Shown here: in pieces, positions 56,892 to 64,000 of the stretch
Layout of the letters: every line of letters starts with the position of its first letter
Numbering within the stretch: position 1 is the stretch's first letter
Program-made: the position numbers and the translations under genes
The notes under the pieces: model-generated
Database searches by the model: none
The model's input: the letters and a program-made list of their open reading frames with translations, nothing else
What the model was told of the DNA's origin: nothing
From: Kuafuiihalomonas sp039024635
GTDB lineage: Bacteria > Myxococcota > Kuafuiibacteriia > Kuafuiibacteriales > Kuafuiibacteriaceae
NCBI GenBank assembly: GCA_039024635.1
Contig: JBCCQA010000029.1
Coordinates: 5,976 to 69,975, forward strand
DNA length: 64,000 nucleotides
Reading direction: 5' to 3'

Positions 56892-57287
56892 TCAGGGCTT
56901 GTGGGGGCGCTTGATTTCCTTGATGAGCTCCTGAAAGGCGAGGTCGAGGGCATCGCCAATGCGTTGGCGACTTCCGAGAGGTTTGAAACAGCTGGCATCC
57001 TTGTCGGCCCGATAGAGAACGAGCCACACGGCCCGAGCACCTTCCAGTACGGGGTGGAGAGCGGCGATGAGACGGCCCTCTCTTCCGTCTTCGTGAATGA
57101 TGAACTGATTCTGACGCAGGGGTTCTACCCCGGCCGCCTTCATCGCCTCCCAGAAAGAAGAACCGATGTCGCCCGGCTCAGCTTCGCGCTTCTCGGACTC
57201 GAACTGAAGCGCAGCTCGAGAAGCATCATCTGAGAACTCCACAACCCCCTCTCGGGTCTTGGCCAAAACGAGGAAGCGCCTGCTCAT
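56892..57287 (-). CDS. Small hypothetical protein
   Basis: 131 residues from ATG 57285-57287. The sequence is soluble with no signal: RRFLVLAKTREGVVEFSDDASRAALQFESEKREAEPGDIGSSFWEAM, then FIIHEDGREGRLIAALHPVLEGARAVWLVLYR and an amphipathic C-terminal helix (LDLAFQELIKEIKR). Natural composition and a fitting place between two genes argue that it is real. I do not recognise a family. It lies 11 bases after the convergent DUF1552 gene. Confidence 0.7.
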   Translation of the reverse strand: MSRRFLVLAKTREGVVEFSDDASRAALQFESEKREAEPGDIGSSFWEAMKAAGVEPLRQNQFIIHEDGREGRLIAALHPVLEGARAVWLVLYRADKDASCFKPLGSRQRIGDALDLAFQELIKEIKRPHKP

Positions 57288-57330
57288 GCGGGGAGGCTTT
57301 AGCAGGGATCCGGTCGTGGATCTCTCGTGT

Positions 57331-58617
57331 TCAACGCGCCGGCTGAGGAAGCTCCAAGCGCTCCGCTAGGGCCTCGGACTCCCGTACGAAGACGGCATAG
57401 GCCTCGTCGATGGCATCTCTCAGCTCGATAGCATCATCATCTAGTCGTTCGCGGTAGGTCTCGACCCATTGCACGAGGAGGGCGCGGAGCTCCTCGTCGA
57501 AGGGAGCTGCTATCTGGTTGGGATGCCCTCGCCCCAGCTGGACGCCGATGTCGTAGAGCACTTCACCGAGCTCCTCGGGGCCGTGGAGCATCTGACGAGG
57601 ATCGAGCTCTTGATAGTGGTCGACCCAGCTATGGATCCAGAACGTCCGCTCCTTGAGCCGGAGATAGCCGAGATACTGATAGGGACTGTAGGCGATCCGC
57701 GATTGTCCAAGCAGGATCCGGAAAGGATCAACCTTTTCGTTTCCGTCGATGCAGCTCACACCCCCAAGGTCTCGGACCTGCTTCACCTCCAAGATGACGT
57801 CGTCCGATTCGGACGCAGTCGGACCTTCAACCCGCAACAGGTACTTCTCGTCGAGCGCACTCCCAATTCCGAGCCGGAGCAGGCCGGCTTGCCGAATATC
57901 GAAAAAGGCCGGCTCGTCCACGCCGTTCTTGGCCGCGATCATCCGGTCGACGTAGGGCTGAAGGGCCTCCTGGAACATGGCTCGGGTCGGCTCGTCGACG
58001 GGCTCCATCACCGTCTTCACCCACTCGAGGAACTCTCTTCGGTCGTCACTGAAGCGCGCTCGAAGACGGGCCGCGGGTGCGGGCAGGGGCGCGCCGAGCC
58101 CTGGGTCCTGAAGCGCCGCTACGTAGCCTTCGAAGAACCGGTCGGTGATAAGGTCCGACGAGTCGGGCCAGCCCATGAATTCACTCGTGAGCTGGATGGA
58201 GACCATCATCCGCAAGAGGTCGAGAACCGGCGGACCGGTTGAGCTATCGTCGAAGTCCGACAGCCCGCGAGAGATATCGGTCACCGAGTATTGCTCGAGA
58301 TGGGCGTCCCCGTGAAGGTTCACAGTGGCCATCGAAGCCATGACGTCGGACCAGCGATCGCAGACGTTCTGACTGAAGGCACGGTTGATGAAGCGGAAGT
58401 AGCCGTGAGGATGGGCCCGAAGCCGCTCGAGGAGCTTCGGGTGATCCCGGAAAGGAAAACTGTCCACCTCGACCCGAAGGTCAGCGCTCGGCCGAGACGC
58501 AGGCGCCGAAGCCGGCTTTGAAGAAGGCTGGGAGGCAGGCCCGCCGCCGACTTGGGTCCCACCGTGGCTGCAGGCCGCCAGCAACGCCAAAGGGAAGGAG
58601 AATACCGGGCCGCGCAC
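57331..58617 (-). CDS. DUF2252-family lipoprotein
   Basis: 428 residues, start ATG 58615-58617. The signal ends ALLAAC (Cys16), followed by repeated PASQPSSKPASAPASRPS tether. The core follows DUF2252: FPFRDHPKLLERLRAHPHGYFRFINRAF, MATVNLHGDAHLEQYSVTD, GLSDFDDSSTGPPVLDLLRMMVSI, LDEKYLLRVEGP and the late VGYLRL-like strands. The GDxHxxN/Q and DFDD motifs resemble the catalytic loop and DFG of aminoglycoside-phosphotransferase-type kinases. In this protein the lipobox puts a kinase-like domain outside the cytoplasm, where ATP is scarce, so a non-kinase role is possible. Confidence 0.88.
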   Translation of the reverse strand: MRGPVFSFPLALLAACSHGGTQVGGGPASQPSSKPASAPASRPSADLRVEVDSFPFRDHPKLLERLRAHPHGYFRFINRAFSQNVCDRWSDVMASMATVNLHGDAHLEQYSVTDISRGLSDFDDSSTGPPVLDLLRMMVSIQLTSEFMGWPDSSDLITDRFFEGYVAALQDPGLGAPLPAPAARLRARFSDDRREFLEWVKTVMEPVDEPTRAMFQEALQPYVDRMIAAKNGVDEPAFFDIRQAGLLRLGIGSALDEKYLLRVEGPTASESDDVILEVKQVRDLGGVSCIDGNEKVDPFRILLGQSRIAYSPYQYLGYLRLKERTFWIHSWVDHYQELDPRQMLHGPEELGEVLYDIGVQLGRGHPNQIAAPFDEELRALLVQWVETYRERLDDDAIELRDAIDEAYAVFVRESEALAERLELPQPAR

Positions 58618-58639
58618 CGACTCGGGACCCTACGAGGGC

Positions 58640-59510
58640 CCGAGTAGGACCGCAACCGCTGCGAGGGACTTCCAAGCGCCAAGCTCGAAGACAGGTCAAT
58701 TGGATTCAGGACGGGCAGCCGCGCACGACGCAAGCGCTCTGAAACCCGGCCAATTCCCAGGTCCAACTGAAGACGATCCAGGTCGTAGTCGTTCGGTTGG
58801 AGATTGACGCCGACCGGCAGGTTCTCAAAGAGACCGTCCTGGAGGTCAACCGCGCCGCCCGTCGCGATCTGAAGCCCGGGCCAGCTCCCCTCCTCCGCTG
58901 ATCCAGAAGCGCTGAAGGCACAGTCGGCCTTCGTCGTAGCCAGCTGCGCCAATTTCGCCCCGATGGAAGCGCACAGTCCGTCTCTGGGCATCCTTCGGGC
59001 CCGGTATGGGAGACGACCAAGCCGTCGATCACGATTGCGATGCCCGCATCTCGAACCGAAGTACTTGCCCCCTCGGGCGCCCAAGATCCCCAGCTGACGC
59101 CCCTGGACTTGGCCTCGGCGGGTAGCCTGAACGCCATGGCCCATGCGCCCATCTCGCGATCCTGAGACCATGCCTTCGATCCCCACGTCCTCCACTTCGA
59201 TCAGGGCTTCGGGTCCAACGGCCCGAATACCCCGCCGCCCCATCGACGGCCGCGGCGACGTCTCGGATGACCACTTCACGAGCCCAGAGATGGCCGCTTC
59301 GAGAATCGAGGATTGCGACGGGCAAACGCTCCGGCCCCGGGGAGCCCCGACAGGCGGACGCTGCGCGTGCCGAGCCGACTTGTCGACGAAGGTACCGTCG
59401 TCTCGAAACTCGATGTCCGCCCGCTCAATCACCAGAACCGTCCAACCGTCGGCCCGAAAGGGGGCATGGCCCTCCTGAACGTGTTGCCAGCCGGTCCAAC
59501 ACAGGGACAA
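58640..59510 (-). pseudogene. Multiply frameshifted gene, AsmA-like by pattern
   Basis: Coding sense on the - strand passes between frames at least four times. From 59510: DGWTVLVIERADIEFRDDGTF. From about 59325: VAILDSRSGHLWAREVVIRD. From about 59230: ALIEVEDVGIEGMVSGSRDG. From about 59152: AFRLPAEAKSRGVSWGSWAP and AGIAIVIDGLVVSHTG. From about 58990: ASIGAKLAQLATTKADCAFS to LQLDLGIGRVSERLRR. Pieces join into one beta-rich protein of about 280 residues. The pattern of an element adding D-x-x-F-R-D near the N terminus recalls AsmA-like envelope proteins. There is no signal peptide at the start, so the 5' part may also be lost. It is either a decayed gene or an error-rich stretch of assembly. 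Confidence 0.6.
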
Positions 59511-59518
59511 AAGAGCCT

Positions 59519-60019
59519 ATGCGGAGCCTGGTCTTCGGCGCGGCCCTCCTGGTCGCCAGCGCGGCATGCGAGTCCTCACCGACGCAGAAGTTCGAGGAGG
59601 GGGCTAAGAAGATGGCGCGCAGCCTCCAAGAGCTAGAGGAAGAGGCCCAGCGCATCTTCGAGGCTGGGCGTCGCCAGCTGGGTGGCGAGCTCGAAGCCTT
59701 GCGTGAAGCCTTGGGAGCTCTGGACGAGAGCGTCGACCAGGAGGCCGAGACCTGGAGGAAAGAGACCATCGGCCAGCTCGAGGCCCTACAGAAGCAGTGG
59801 AGAGAGGCGAAGCTCGGAACTCGCAAAGCGAGTGACGAGATGGTCGAGCGGATCGATGCCGCCCACGCCGATGCGCATCGCAAGCTCGAGGCCGCGCTCC
59901 GGACACTCCGCGACTCGGGGGAGGCCGCCAGCCAAGAGGCCCGAAGCGCGGTCGATGAGGCGCTGCGCTCGGCCCAAGAAGCGCTGGCGGAGGCGCGCTC
60001 GTCCTCCGCCGACCCCTGA
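59519..60019 (+). CDS. Coiled-coil lipoprotein
   Basis: 166 residues from ATG 59519. The signal ends VASAAC (Cys18). The rest is one long helical, charged stretch with heptad spacing and many E, A, Q and R residues (KKMARSLQELEEEAQRIFEAG, LEALREALGALDESVDQEAETW, KLEAALRTLRDSGEAASQEARSAVDEALRSAQEALAEA). It resembles apolipoprotein-like or Lpp-like rods. It is anchored in a membrane facing the periplasm. Family unknown. It starts nine bases from the frameshifted gene on the other strand. Confidence 0.8.
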   Translation: MRSLVFGAALLVASAACESSPTQKFEEGAKKMARSLQELEEEAQRIFEAGRRQLGGELEALREALGALDESVDQEAETWRKETIGQLEALQKQWREAKLGTRKASDEMVERIDAAHADAHRKLEAALRTLRDSGEAASQEARSAVDEALRSAQEALAEARSSSADP

Positions 60020-60050
60020 GAGCGGCGGCGCCAAAGCGCTAACCGGGTTT

Positions 60051-60078
60051 CGAAGCTCCGCTGTCTGTCTACAGCTTC
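60051..60078. terminator. Possible hairpin between convergent genes
   Basis: CGAAGCT (60051-60057) and AGCTTCG (60072-60078) can pair across 14 bases. It lies between the convergent genes ending at 60019 and 60138. There is no T run, so a Rho-independent terminator is doubtful. Confidence 0.25.
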
Positions 60079-60137
60079 GGGCTCAATCGGGGCCTTGCGG
60101 CCCAGTCCTCCTGACTGAGGCATCCTGATGACCACCG

Positions 60138-60740
60138 TCAGCCGAGGTCGATGATGAGCCCGAGTCCATGGGCGCTCGTGTTGCGGACGAAGGTCCGAAG
60201 GCCCTCCATGTGGACCATCAAGTAGTCCAAGGTATCGTCGTCTTCGGGATCGCTGATCCAAATGTCCGGGTAGATGTCGAGCTTGCTCATGGCCTCGGGG
60301 TCGAAAGCGGTCCGGAGGCTCTCGTCGGAGGTCCGGTCCAGATGACCGCTGACCTCTTGCACCTGGGATGCGCTCAGCAGCCGAGGCGGCCCGTAGCCGT
60401 TATCCCCGTCTTCGAGTTCGTAGCCTCCCTTGCAGATGAAGCAGGCCGGCCATGGGCCCTCGAAGTCCGTGCCGGTGAGAAGGAAGTGCAGGCCGTGCCA
60501 GGCCTTGTCCACGTCGAAAGACTCACCCTCGCCTTCTTGCAGCAGCAGTCTAGGCACGGGCGGAGGCGGAGCTGGAGGCGCGTGGCCAACGAGCTTCGAC
60601 CAGATGGAAGCCGGGGGCCCATGGGGCGCCTCGTCGTCGAAGCCCTCGGGATCCAGGACCTGCCACACTAGGTCCGGGTCGACGCGAAGCTTGGCCAGGG
60701 TCCCGTCTCGAGCCGTGGTGAAGGTGAGGATCATGCCCAT
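60138..60740 (-). CDS. DUF1877-family protein
   Basis: 200 residues; start ATG 60738-60740. The family pattern is clear: DKAWHGLHFLLTGTD, LSASQVQEVSGHLDRTSDESLRTAFDPEAMSKLDIYPDIW and LDYLMVHMEGLRTFVRNTSAHGLGLIIDLG. DUF1877 (YfbM) proteins are soluble, cytosolic and of unknown function, some linked to toxin or phage loci. No such neighbours are seen here. A Pro-rich insertion (HAPPAPPPPVPR, ~55-66) is unusual. Confidence 0.88.
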   Translation of the reverse strand: MGMILTFTTARDGTLAKLRVDPDLVWQVLDPEGFDDEAPHGPPASIWSKLVGHAPPAPPPPVPRLLLQEGEGESFDVDKAWHGLHFLLTGTDFEGPWPACFICKGGYELEDGDNGYGPPRLLSASQVQEVSGHLDRTSDESLRTAFDPEAMSKLDIYPDIWISDPEDDDTLDYLMVHMEGLRTFVRNTSAHGLGLIIDLG

Positions 60741-60883
60741 CGAAAAAGCTCGTCTGAACCCAGATTCAGCAAGGAATGAGAAACCGCAACGATGCGAGTC
60801 GCTGTCATTCGCCCCGAGGCTATGCAGATCTACGGGTCGGCGTCAGCGATATCGGCCACGGAAAGCGGGCACGACCCGGAAGC

Positions 60884-61243
60884 TCAGTCCACTTCGAGGT
60901 CAGTGCTCGTGAAGACCTCGTGGATGGTTAGCTGATTTGGGCCGGCGAAGATCTCGGGGGGCGGGCGGTCCCTGTGTGCCTCCTTGAACCAGTCGCTCTT
61001 GCTCCAGGCCACGAAGTCCTCGAAGCTCCGCCACCAGGTCTTCACTTCGTAGTAGCCCTGCTCGTCAGGATCCGGAACCCAGGTGCCGGCCTGGCGGTCG
61101 AACTTCATGGGCTTCGGACGATGGACTTCGTTTCGAATGAAGCCCGGTGACTGATCGACGAGATGCGCCCGGTTCTTGAACCGGTCTTCGAAGTCGATCT
61201 CCTTGCCCTGAGCGATGGGAATTCGATTGGTCACGACGAACAT
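60884..61243 (-). CDS. Antibiotic biosynthesis monooxygenase (ABM)-domain protein
   Basis: 119 residues from ATG 61241-61243; six more residues are open upstream. The ABM ferredoxin-like fold is seen in FVVTNRIPIAQGKEIDFEDRFKNRAHLVDQSPGFIRNEVHRP, YYEVKTWWRSFEDFVAWSKSDWFKEAH. The pattern FVVxNRxxxxxGxexxFExRxxxRxxxxxxxPGF is that of HmoA/IsdG-like small monooxygenases, some of which degrade heme. The heme-binding His/Asn cannot be confirmed. It should be a cytosolic dimer. Confidence 0.85.
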   Translation of the reverse strand: MFVVTNRIPIAQGKEIDFEDRFKNRAHLVDQSPGFIRNEVHRPKPMKFDRQAGTWVPDPDEQGYYEVKTWWRSFEDFVAWSKSDWFKEAHRDRPPPEIFAGPNQLTIHEVFTSTDLEVD

Positions 61244-61270
61244 GGCCCGGAAAGCTAGCACAGGGGCCGC

Positions 61271-63451
61271 TCAAAATAGCTGAAGACCGGCCCATAGGCC
61301 CGGCCAGATGTACACCCGCCCGTCTTCGGGACGGAATGCATAGTCCGGCGCCAAAGGCGCCCGTTCTTGGGTGAATTCGTCGACGTCGACCATGACGTTA
61401 AGGCTGGGACCCGCGAAGACCCTGACCTTTTCGATCAGCTTCAAGGCCACCCGAGCACGAGTGAAGCTGAGCAATTCCGGGTCGGCAAGGTCTCGTTCTT
61501 CATCCATGGCCCTGGCACCGAGCTCGATGGAGAGCTCCCAGCGCGGGCCGAAGTAGAATCGATAGCCCAGGCTGCCCCCAAAGCCCCACGCAGTCGGCTC
61601 TTCCCAGGTGCCAGTGCTGATGTCGAAGGCGGTGAAAAAGTGACGAGTCCCCAGCTCGACCAGGTAGCCCGCCAAGGCGACGTCGGAGCTGAAGAAGGCC
61701 ATGTCTACGATTCCGTCGTCGATGGCGTAGTTCACGAGACCAATGCTCGGCCCTTTGGTCTTCTTCACGACGTTGACCAGGCCCAGCTGGAAGTCGGCGG
61801 AGGCTGCGTAGTTGACGTGGCCCAACTGAAGGCCTTCGGACTCTTTCGTCGCTACGTTGATGAGTCCTATCTGCGCCCCCTCACCCTCGAGGGTGAGGTT
61901 GGGGCCGACGCCGAGCTGAAGGCCCCGAAGCCGGGGCGTGTAGTTGGCGCCCAAAGAGATCTGTGCCCCTTCGAGATCCTCTCCCGTACCGTTGAAGCCC
62001 ACTGCCGTTTGAAGACCTCGCACCGAGCCTCCGGCAAAGTTGAAACCGACCGCATTCTGCCAACCCTTCATCCGATGCTTCGCGGTGTTGAAGCCGACCG
62101 AACCCTGGAAGCCGTCCATCGAGCCCCCGACGTTGTCGAAGCCTACGGCCAACTGAGCACCTTCGGCGTCTTCCTTGACGTGGTTGAAGCCCACCGAGAG
62201 CTGGAGGCCGTCCATGTAGCCATCGAGCCAGTGCGCGCCGATGGACAAACCGAGGCCGTGGAGATCGTGACCGTAGCCGGCAAGGAGGCCTAAGCTGACG
62301 TAGTTAAGGGTGTCGCGCTGAAAGCCGTTGACGTTGAGTGGCGGCACCAAGCCGATGTCGATGGGAAGGGTGACGCGTTCCTCGGGCTGGACCGGCCCAT
62401 CCCCCCGCAGCGTGGTCAACTCCGACTCGACGAGCGCCAACTGCGACAACTCGAGCTCGGTCGGCGCACCCTCCTCGAGGACCACAAGGCCTCGTCGCGT
62501 CGCGGCCGGCGCTTCGACCGTGACGCTGTAGTTACCAGGCTCCAGGCCAAGGACTACCGGCCGCCCAGGGAGCTTTCGAAGCTCCACTGCCAGACGGCCT
62601 TGCGCATCGCGAATGAAGATCCTCCCCGAAGCCTCGGCCCCCACTCTCAGACCAGCGCTGGTGGAGCGGAGGTCGGTCATGACGACGTCGCCGCTGCCCA
62701 CCAGCTGGATGTCGTAGGCCGGGTGTTGAGCCCCACCCATCGTGTTCTCGGTGCGGGCCAGGGTCTCGTGGAAAGCGAAGTTGTAAGCCTCGTTCAGGGT
62801 GACGCGACCGTCCTGGCTGAGGTCCCCGGCCCCGCGGAGTCCGGACACCAGATAGTGGGTGAAGAAGGAGCCGCCGATGGCGTCGGACTCTTGGGCCGCT
62901 TCGGTCTCGGAGCTGGAGGTCAGGATGGCCGTCCCCCGCACCTGGTTGGAGGCATCCAAGGTGAAGGGCGGCCTGCGCTTGCCCCCCTTGAGTCGAGTGA
63001 TGGCCCCCGAGGCGCAGGAGTCTAGGATGGCGATACGCACGTCAGCCGGCGTCTGAGAGAGCGCATCCTTCAGATCCGCATAGGCCAGTCGCCGGTGGGC
63101 CAAGAGAAGCCCGCGTGCATCCGAATGGCCGGAGTAGTAGAGGACGAGCTCGGCCCGGCGCCCTTCACCCCGGGCCTTTTGAATGTCTGCCGAGAGTCCG
63201 CGCAGCGCGTCGACCAGCTCGCTGGGCGACGGCTGAGCCAGGAGTCGAGCGTCTTCGGGAAGGACACCCCCCAGCTCCTGAAGCACTCGAGACACGACTT
63301 CCGCGTCCCGCACCGCGTGGGCAAGGGGGGTGCGCCCTTCCCCGCCGTCGTTGGCGGCGGCGATCACCGCGAAGCGGCGAACCGTTGTCGGGGCATCGAG
63401 ATCGCTTTGGCCCAGGATCAAACCCAGGACGAGAAGGCTGTGCGCGATCAT
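61271..63451 (-). CDS. Caspase-like (C14) peptidase fused to a repeat beta-barrel
   Basis: 726 residues from ATG 63449-63451. A signal peptide (HSLLVLGLILG) precedes a caspase-like domain ~25-250: RRFAVIAAANDGGEGRTPLAHAVRDAEVVSRVL, catalytic His109 in LVLYYSGHSDARG and Cys146 in AILDSCASG, then a maturation-like SFFTHYLVSGLRGAGD. A small beta domain follows (~265-340). Residues ~385-575 are tandem beta repeats and the end is an outer-membrane barrel finishing WAGLQLF. The upstream gene overlaps by ATGA. A surface-exposed or periplasmic caspase-like enzyme on a barrel is implied; target unknown. Confidence 0.85.
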   Translation of the reverse strand: MIAHSLLVLGLILGQSDLDAPTTVRRFAVIAAANDGGEGRTPLAHAVRDAEVVSRVLQELGGVLPEDARLLAQPSPSELVDALRGLSADIQKARGEGRRAELVLYYSGHSDARGLLLAHRRLAYADLKDALSQTPADVRIAILDSCASGAITRLKGGKRRPPFTLDASNQVRGTAILTSSSETEAAQESDAIGGSFFTHYLVSGLRGAGDLSQDGRVTLNEAYNFAFHETLARTENTMGGAQHPAYDIQLVGSGDVVMTDLRSTSAGLRVGAEASGRIFIRDAQGRLAVELRKLPGRPVVLGLEPGNYSVTVEAPAATRRGLVVLEEGAPTELELSQLALVESELTTLRGDGPVQPEERVTLPIDIGLVPPLNVNGFQRDTLNYVSLGLLAGYGHDLHGLGLSIGAHWLDGYMDGLQLSVGFNHVKEDAEGAQLAVGFDNVGGSMDGFQGSVGFNTAKHRMKGWQNAVGFNFAGGSVRGLQTAVGFNGTGEDLEGAQISLGANYTPRLRGLQLGVGPNLTLEGEGAQIGLINVATKESEGLQLGHVNYAASADFQLGLVNVVKKTKGPSIGLVNYAIDDGIVDMAFFSSDVALAGYLVELGTRHFFTAFDISTGTWEEPTAWGFGGSLGYRFYFGPRWELSIELGARAMDEERDLADPELLSFTRARVALKLIEKVRVFAGPSLNVMVDVDEFTQERAPLAPDYAFRPEDGRVYIWPGLWAGLQLF
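61720..62300 (-). repeat. Tandem beta-repeat units in the caspase-like barrel protein
   Basis: About nine units of 19-24 residues with the pattern x-G-x-Q-x-(S/A)-V-G-F-N, for example MDGLQLSVGFN, AEGAQLAVGFD, MDGFQGSVGFN, MKGWQNAVGFN, VRGLQTAVGFN and LEGAQISLGAN. They resemble the repeats of Leptospira LA_2272-type surface proteins. Diverged copies show they are old; no recent expansion is seen. Confidence 0.7.
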
Positions 63452-64000
63452 GGCGTACTCACCTTTCGGAGCAGAAAATCCTGCTGCGTGAAGCTGTCTG
63501 GAAGAACGAGCTGCCCTTCCCGGGCCCCGGCAGGATCGACGGCCAGCTGCTCGGCGGCATCGATGACGAGCGCGCTCTCGAAGGGCTCGGCCGAAGACAC
63601 CAGGATGAAGCGCTCGAAAGCCGGCGCGTCGTCCAGCTCGTAGGAATGAGGCAAGCGGAGGAGTTCCTCTTCCAAGAAGGGGGCGGGCCCATCGGCTCGG
63701 TCCGGTAGGTGGGGCGTCACTATGCCCCGGCCGTCGACCGAGACAACGACGGCATGAGCGGGCCCCACGAGGCGAACGGCGAGCTGGAGTTGGGTGCCCT
63801 GAGCCACGTTGTCCCCCGGACGCAGGGCTTCCGTACCGGCATCGGTCTTCCGGACGACGACCAACCCGCTACCCTTGATGCGGGTCGTCTCGGGCTGGTG
63901 CTTCGAACTCAGCGGCCGGTCGAGCGTCGACTCCGGTAGACCGACGACCAGGAGCGCAACCGCTAGCGCCGACAAGGGACCGAGGACAGGAAGTGCGACC
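63448..64000 (-). CDS. DUF4384-like protein, partner of the caspase-like gene (5' end cut)
   Basis: The frame is open to the window edge (about 184 codons seen); TTG 63973-63975 is one possible start inside. N-terminal hydrophobic stretch LSALAVALLVVGLPES is a membrane anchor or the end of a longer protein. The rest reads GSGLVVVRKTDAGTEALRPGDNVAQGTQLQLAVRLVGPAHAVVVSVDGRG, typical of DUF4384-type domains in myxobacterial FecR/zf-HC2-like membrane proteins that sit before caspase-like genes. Its end overlaps the caspase-like start by ATGA. Whether it has a cytosolic anti-sigma part lies outside the window. Confidence 0.65.
   Translation of the reverse strand, partial: VALPVLGPLSALAVALLVVGLPESTLDRPLSSKHQPETTRIKGSGLVVVRKTDAGTEALRPGDNVAQGTQLQLAVRLVGPAHAVVVSVDGRGIVTPHLPDRADGPAPFLEEELLRLPHSYELDDAPAFERFILVSSAEPFESALVIDAAEQLAVDPAGAREGQLVLPDSFTQQDFLLRKVSTP

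Overview
This window is high-GC DNA with dense coding on both strands. It looks like a deltaproteobacterial or Myxococcota-type genome. The reasons are the many secreted lipoproteins with an AAC/GC lipobox and low-complexity D/A/G-rich linkers, a Ser/Thr kinase next to a TPR-PEGA-barrel protein, a CorE-like metal-responsive ECF sigma factor, a caspase-like/beta-barrel fusion, and a DUF1592/DUF1552 pair. I see no rRNA, tRNA, CRISPR array, intact insertion sequence or replication origin. The window edges cut two genes, at 1 and at 64000.

Layout. 1-700: tail of an S9 peptidase and a probable iota-class carbonic anhydrase. 900-5900: a metal-handling island with a 54-residue metallothionein-like protein missed by length-filtered gene finding, an ECF sigma factor with a Cys-rich tail, a COG0523 GTPase, a MerC-like protein and a ZIP-like/SO_0444-like fusion transporter. 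It ends at a Fur-box-like site in front of a broken PepSY gene. 6300-20100: lipoproteins, a coupled operon (12410 to 7209) of unknown function with a HEAT-repeat protein and a matrixin-like protease, a hybrid histidine kinase, an M23-like lipoprotein and a DNA-alkyl transferase. 20000-25300: PEGA protein, Ser/Thr kinase, amidase and gamma carbonic anhydrase. 25300-33200: cytochrome c/beta-propeller proteins and a three-part GMC flavoprotein dehydrogenase. 33200-40150: YceI, membrane proteins, AlkA-like glycosylase, EamA transporter, scramblase-like protein and a MoxR/VWA (RavA/ViaA-like) pair. 40190-53320: a methionine region comprising metX, aspartokinase-homoserine dehydrogenase, O-acetylhomoserine sulfhydrylase, cystathionine beta-synthase, an ArsR-methyltransferase regulator with a palindromic operator, and metH. 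53500-64000: DUF1592/DUF1552, a DUF2252 lipoprotein, a multiply frameshifted gene, small proteins and the caspase-like barrel protein with its upstream partner.

How the parts work together. The island at 900-5900 combines a metal-sensing sigma factor, a metal-binding peptide, a metal chaperone GTPase and membrane transporters, so it probably acts as one metal stress module. The methionine genes cover aspartate to homoserine, acetylhomoserine, homocysteine and methionine, with cystathionine beta-synthase drawing off homocysteine; the ArsR-methyltransferase is well placed to sense a methyl-cycle metabolite. The 28624-33152 genes make an exported oxidoreductase with its own cytochrome. The most likely undescribed systems are the metal island with its fused transporter, and the four-gene secreted operon at 7209-12410.
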